DNA of 64,000 nucleotides from Azoarcus_F sp048158365 (lineage in GTDB: Bacteria; Pseudomonadota; Gammaproteobacteria; Burkholderiales; Rhodocyclaceae): NCBI GenBank assembly GCA_048158365.1, contig JBLLNL010000001.1. One strand, 5' to 3'. Numbering within the stretch: position 1 is the first letter of the stretch; each line of letters begins with the position of its first letter. Below the pieces are notes generated by a model. It was not told where the DNA came from. It did no database searches and saw only the letters and a program-made list of their open reading frames with translations. The translations under genes and the position numbers were made by a program. Positions 62,061 through 64,000 of the stretch are shown here, one piece after another.

Positions 62061-62299
62061 CCCGCGCCGCTCGGCCGGTGTGTGTAAGAAGATCTTTCCC
62101 GCGGGTGGTGCTCGCCGCGCGCGGGATTACACTATCGAGATTCGTTCGAACTTGCCACCTTGAGCTGACCGTGCAGTGCATGCCTGCCCCGGGTCTCAGT
62201 CAATTACATGATTCGAATGAATTTTCCGCCATTGCATTCGGCGATGAGCCGGGTGCTGCTTGATCGCACGCCTCAACCGGAAACTTCCAAGGAGATCCC
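62061..62299. other. Gap between tldD and the bactofilin gene
   Basis: Nothing coding is supported in these 239 bases. They are less GC-rich near 62195-62230 (TCAATTACATGATTCGAATGAATTTT), the likely place of the bactofilin promoter, but no convincing pair of boxes can be named. Confidence 0.35.
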
Positions 62300-62938
62300 A
62301 TGTTCAACAAGCCCAACCTTTTTCCGAAAGCTACCGAACCTCAGGCGGTTCGGAGCGGCCGCACATTCTCCGGCGGGCAGTCGACCGGCGCGTCCTCGGC
62401 GCAGAGTGATTCGGTCGGCACGCTGCGAGAGCCTTCGGCTCCCAGTGGCGCAGGGGTTTTCTCGTCCGCGGTGAGCAGTGTCGCCAGCGCGCAGAAGGCC
62501 GACCACAGCAGCAAGGCGGTCGACAGCGGCGAGGTCAGCGAGAGCCGACTGATCGTCGGCCCCAACGTGAAACTGAAAGGCGCCGAGATTCTCGATTGCG
62601 ATACGCTGGTCGTCGAGGGTCGGGTCGAGGCGACAATGGACAGCCGTGTGTTGAGGATCGCCGAAAACGGATCCTTCGCGGGCACGGTGGGTATCGATGT
62701 GGCCGAGATCCACGGTCAGTTCGACGGCGAACTGACCGCCCGCAGTCAGCTCATCATCCATGCGACCGGACGGGTCAGTGGCAAGATCCGGTACGGCAAG
62801 ATCTTCATCGAGGAAGGCGGTCAGATTTCGGGCGATATCCGTGCGCTGGACAGCACGCCGCCCAAGGCCAGGGAGGCGCAGACGTCCGAACCAGTGTCAT
62901 CGATCAGCAGCATCAAGACTGCCGATACGGTCGCGTAG
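62300..62938 (+). CDS. Bactofilin
   Basis: A 212-residue self-assembling cytoskeletal protein. An unstructured Ser/Gly-rich N-terminus (1-85) is followed by a beta-helix domain (about 86-185) with the repeat-like IVGPNVKLKGAEILDCDTLVVEGRVEA and a flexible Ser/Thr-rich tail. Bactofilins organise local cell-wall synthesis, and the lytic transglycosylase gene faces it across 211 bases. A GGAG ribosome site precedes the ATG. Confidence 0.92.
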   Translation: MFNKPNLFPKATEPQAVRSGRTFSGGQSTGASSAQSDSVGTLREPSAPSGAGVFSSAVSSVASAQKADHSSKAVDSGEVSESRLIVGPNVKLKGAEILDCDTLVVEGRVEATMDSRVLRIAENGSFAGTVGIDVAEIHGQFDGELTARSQLIIHATGRVSGKIRYGKIFIEEGGQISGDIRALDSTPPKAREAQTSEPVSSISSIKTADTVA

Positions 62939-63149
62939 GCCTGGTTCCGTCGACGCCCCTGAAGGGAATCCCGCATGGGTCAGCGCAGTAGGGTCACCAT
63001 GACGCGCTTGAGGGCGTCGGGTACCGGGGCGACGCTCGCTCTGCCGTTCAGCCGCGATGCCTCGAGTCTGGTCTTTCGAGAAGCATGACGCATTCAGGTG
63101 CTTGCGCGACCTTGCAGCCCGTCGTCGGGCTCGGTCTCTGCGGACGGCC

Positions 63150-63815
63150 TCAGTTCGCCCCGACGGATGCATCCTCGGATGCAAGCTGCAGCGGGGTGTA
63201 GTTCCAGTTGCTGGCCCATGCATCGCGCACAAGATTGGGATAAGCGGGCCGGCCCAGGCTACCGTTGTAGCGCCCGAGCGCACGGAAAAGGTCTCCCTTC
63301 TCTATGTCGAGGTAGTGGCGCAGGATGGTGCAACCATAGCGAAGGTTGGTGCGCAGGTGGAACAGGTTGTCCTCCGGGCGGCCGATCACGTCGACCCAGA
63401 ACGGCATGACCTGCATGTAGCCGCGCGCACCAGCGCTGGAAACCGCATATTTGCGGAAAGCGCTTTCGACCTGGATTACGCCGAGAATCCACTGTGGGTC
63501 GAGTCCGGCACGCGTAGCCTCATAATCGATTGTCAGCAGCAGCTCCTCGCGATAGCGCGCATCCGGAATCCAGCGGGCGAGCTGCTTGGACATCGCGTCG
63601 AGCCAGTGCTGCAGTTCCGGCGAGCGTCGGGCGGACGCCGCCCGGACGCCGTGATCACTGACCGCGGCGTGCAGCGATGCACGCACGCTTGCCGACATCG
63701 GCTCGTATTGTTGTGGCCCCGCGATGGCGCTGGTGCAGACCAGGCCCAGCGCCAAGGTCCGCAAGGTCTTTCGTCCAAAGGTGCGGATCAGTCTCTTGTG
63801 GGTGGCCGGGGCCAT
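63150..63815 (-). CDS. Lytic transglycosylase (Slt70-like catalytic domain)
   Basis: A 221-residue secreted murein-cleaving enzyme. The signal peptide ends near residue 32 (LVCTSAIA). The catalytic Glu is E117 in IQVESAF, followed by the family pattern SSAGARGYMQVMPFW and the late ALGRYNGS. The start MAPATHK is 13 bases after proS, so it is probably transcribed with it. It is convergent with the bactofilin gene. Confidence 0.92.
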   Translation of the reverse strand: MAPATHKRLIRTFGRKTLRTLALGLVCTSAIAGPQQYEPMSASVRASLHAAVSDHGVRAASARRSPELQHWLDAMSKQLARWIPDARYREELLLTIDYEATRAGLDPQWILGVIQVESAFRKYAVSSAGARGYMQVMPFWVDVIGRPEDNLFHLRTNLRYGCTILRHYLDIEKGDLFRALGRYNGSLGRPAYPNLVRDAWASNWNYTPLQLASEDASVGAN

Positions 63816-63828
63816 GGATGGCGAGCGC

Positions 63829-64000
63829 TCAGGAGGTGGCGATGCGATCGCACAGGAACTGGATGACCTGGCTAGCCGGGACCGACAAGGCCTCAATGTC
63901 GCGCCGCCCCTGGTATTCGATCAGGCCGTCCTTGAGACCGCGGTCGCCGATCACGAGCCGATGGGGTACGCCGATCAGTTCCCACTCGGCGAACATCACG
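63829..64000 (-). CDS. proS: Prolyl-tRNA synthetase, C-terminal end only
   Basis: Only the last 56 or so codons are in the window; the gene continues past the right edge. The end of the anticodon-binding domain is visible: EWELIGVPHRLVIGDRGLK followed by EYQGRRDIEAL. It lies upstream of the lytic transglycosylase gene on the same strand, a known betaproteobacterial pair. Confidence 0.85.
   Translation of the reverse strand, partial: VMFAEWELIGVPHRLVIGDRGLKDGLIEYQGRRDIEALSVPASQVIQFLCDRIATS

Noticed and set aside
1..64000. CRISPR arrays, tRNA or rRNA genes, prophage or plasmid functions
   Set aside because: No regularly spaced repeats, cloverleaf-like stretches, integrases, phage or replication genes were seen; a tRNA scan could still find one that was missed by eye.

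Overview
The window is chromosomal DNA of a high-GC proteobacterium. I place it in the Betaproteobacteria, most likely near the Rhodocyclales. The evidence is gene order recalled from that group: cytochrome c4/engB/hemB, gpmA/envC/ctpA/moeB, secB/grxC/rhodanese and glnE/yhdP/nitrilase/tldD. The assignment rests on synteny and protein style, not on rRNA; no rRNA, tRNA or CRISPR array was seen. Almost all of it is housekeeping DNA with short gaps and many 4-bp ATGA stop/start overlaps.

Layout. 1-8.5 kb: the end of a di-heme cytochrome c4 gene, engB, hemB, a HAD phosphatase/bioC pair, comF-trmL, and a minus-strand run arsR-rhodanese-grxC-secB-SH3-gpsA. 8.7-13.5 kb: gpmA, an EnvC-type amidase activator, the protease ctpA, a small unknown gene and moeB/thiF. 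13.5-20.9 kb: ribD-nrdR-glyA, a histidine phosphatase and a TRAP transporter (dctQM, with dctP convergent). Two near-identical 169-bp palindromic mobile elements bound the 13.7-19.5 kb part. 21-26.7 kb: pmbA, darP, mog, the msrPQ methionine sulfoxide repair pair and DAHP synthase. 26.7-31.7 kb: a TAXI-type TRAP locus with one fused permease, a UspA protein and two different receptors. 32-39.4 kb: cobalamin adenosyltransferase, alaS, phosphomannomutase, an esterase, two small proteins and ilvE. 39.5-46.2 kb: a CBS protein and the complete Na+-translocating NADH:quinone reductase operon nqrABCDEF plus nqrM. 46.6-64 kb: Nudix hydrolase, a secreted unknown, mnmA, a helical unknown, a DUF2062 membrane protein, sixA, CYTH-CHAD, glnE, yhdP, a nitrilase, tldD, a bactofilin, a lytic transglycosylase and the 3' end of proS.

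Functional themes. Energy: Na+-NQR with its iron-delivery factor NqrM, and cytochrome c4. Organic acid uptake: two unrelated TRAP systems. Sulfur and redox handling: a predicted persulfide-sensing ArsR repressor ahead of a membrane rhodanese and a glutaredoxin, and MsrPQ. Envelope: EnvC, CtpA, YhdP, bactofilin, lytic transglycosylase and SecB. TldD and PmbA, two halves of one protease, are both present about 39 kb apart.

I did not find a clear new multi-gene system. The most unusual item is the palindromic 169-bp element: two copies differ by one base, and at one site its tips supply the stop codons of both flanking convergent genes. Next are the two-receptor TAXI locus with an internal terminator, the ArsR/rhodanese unit, and a palindrome at the predicted nqr transcription start.
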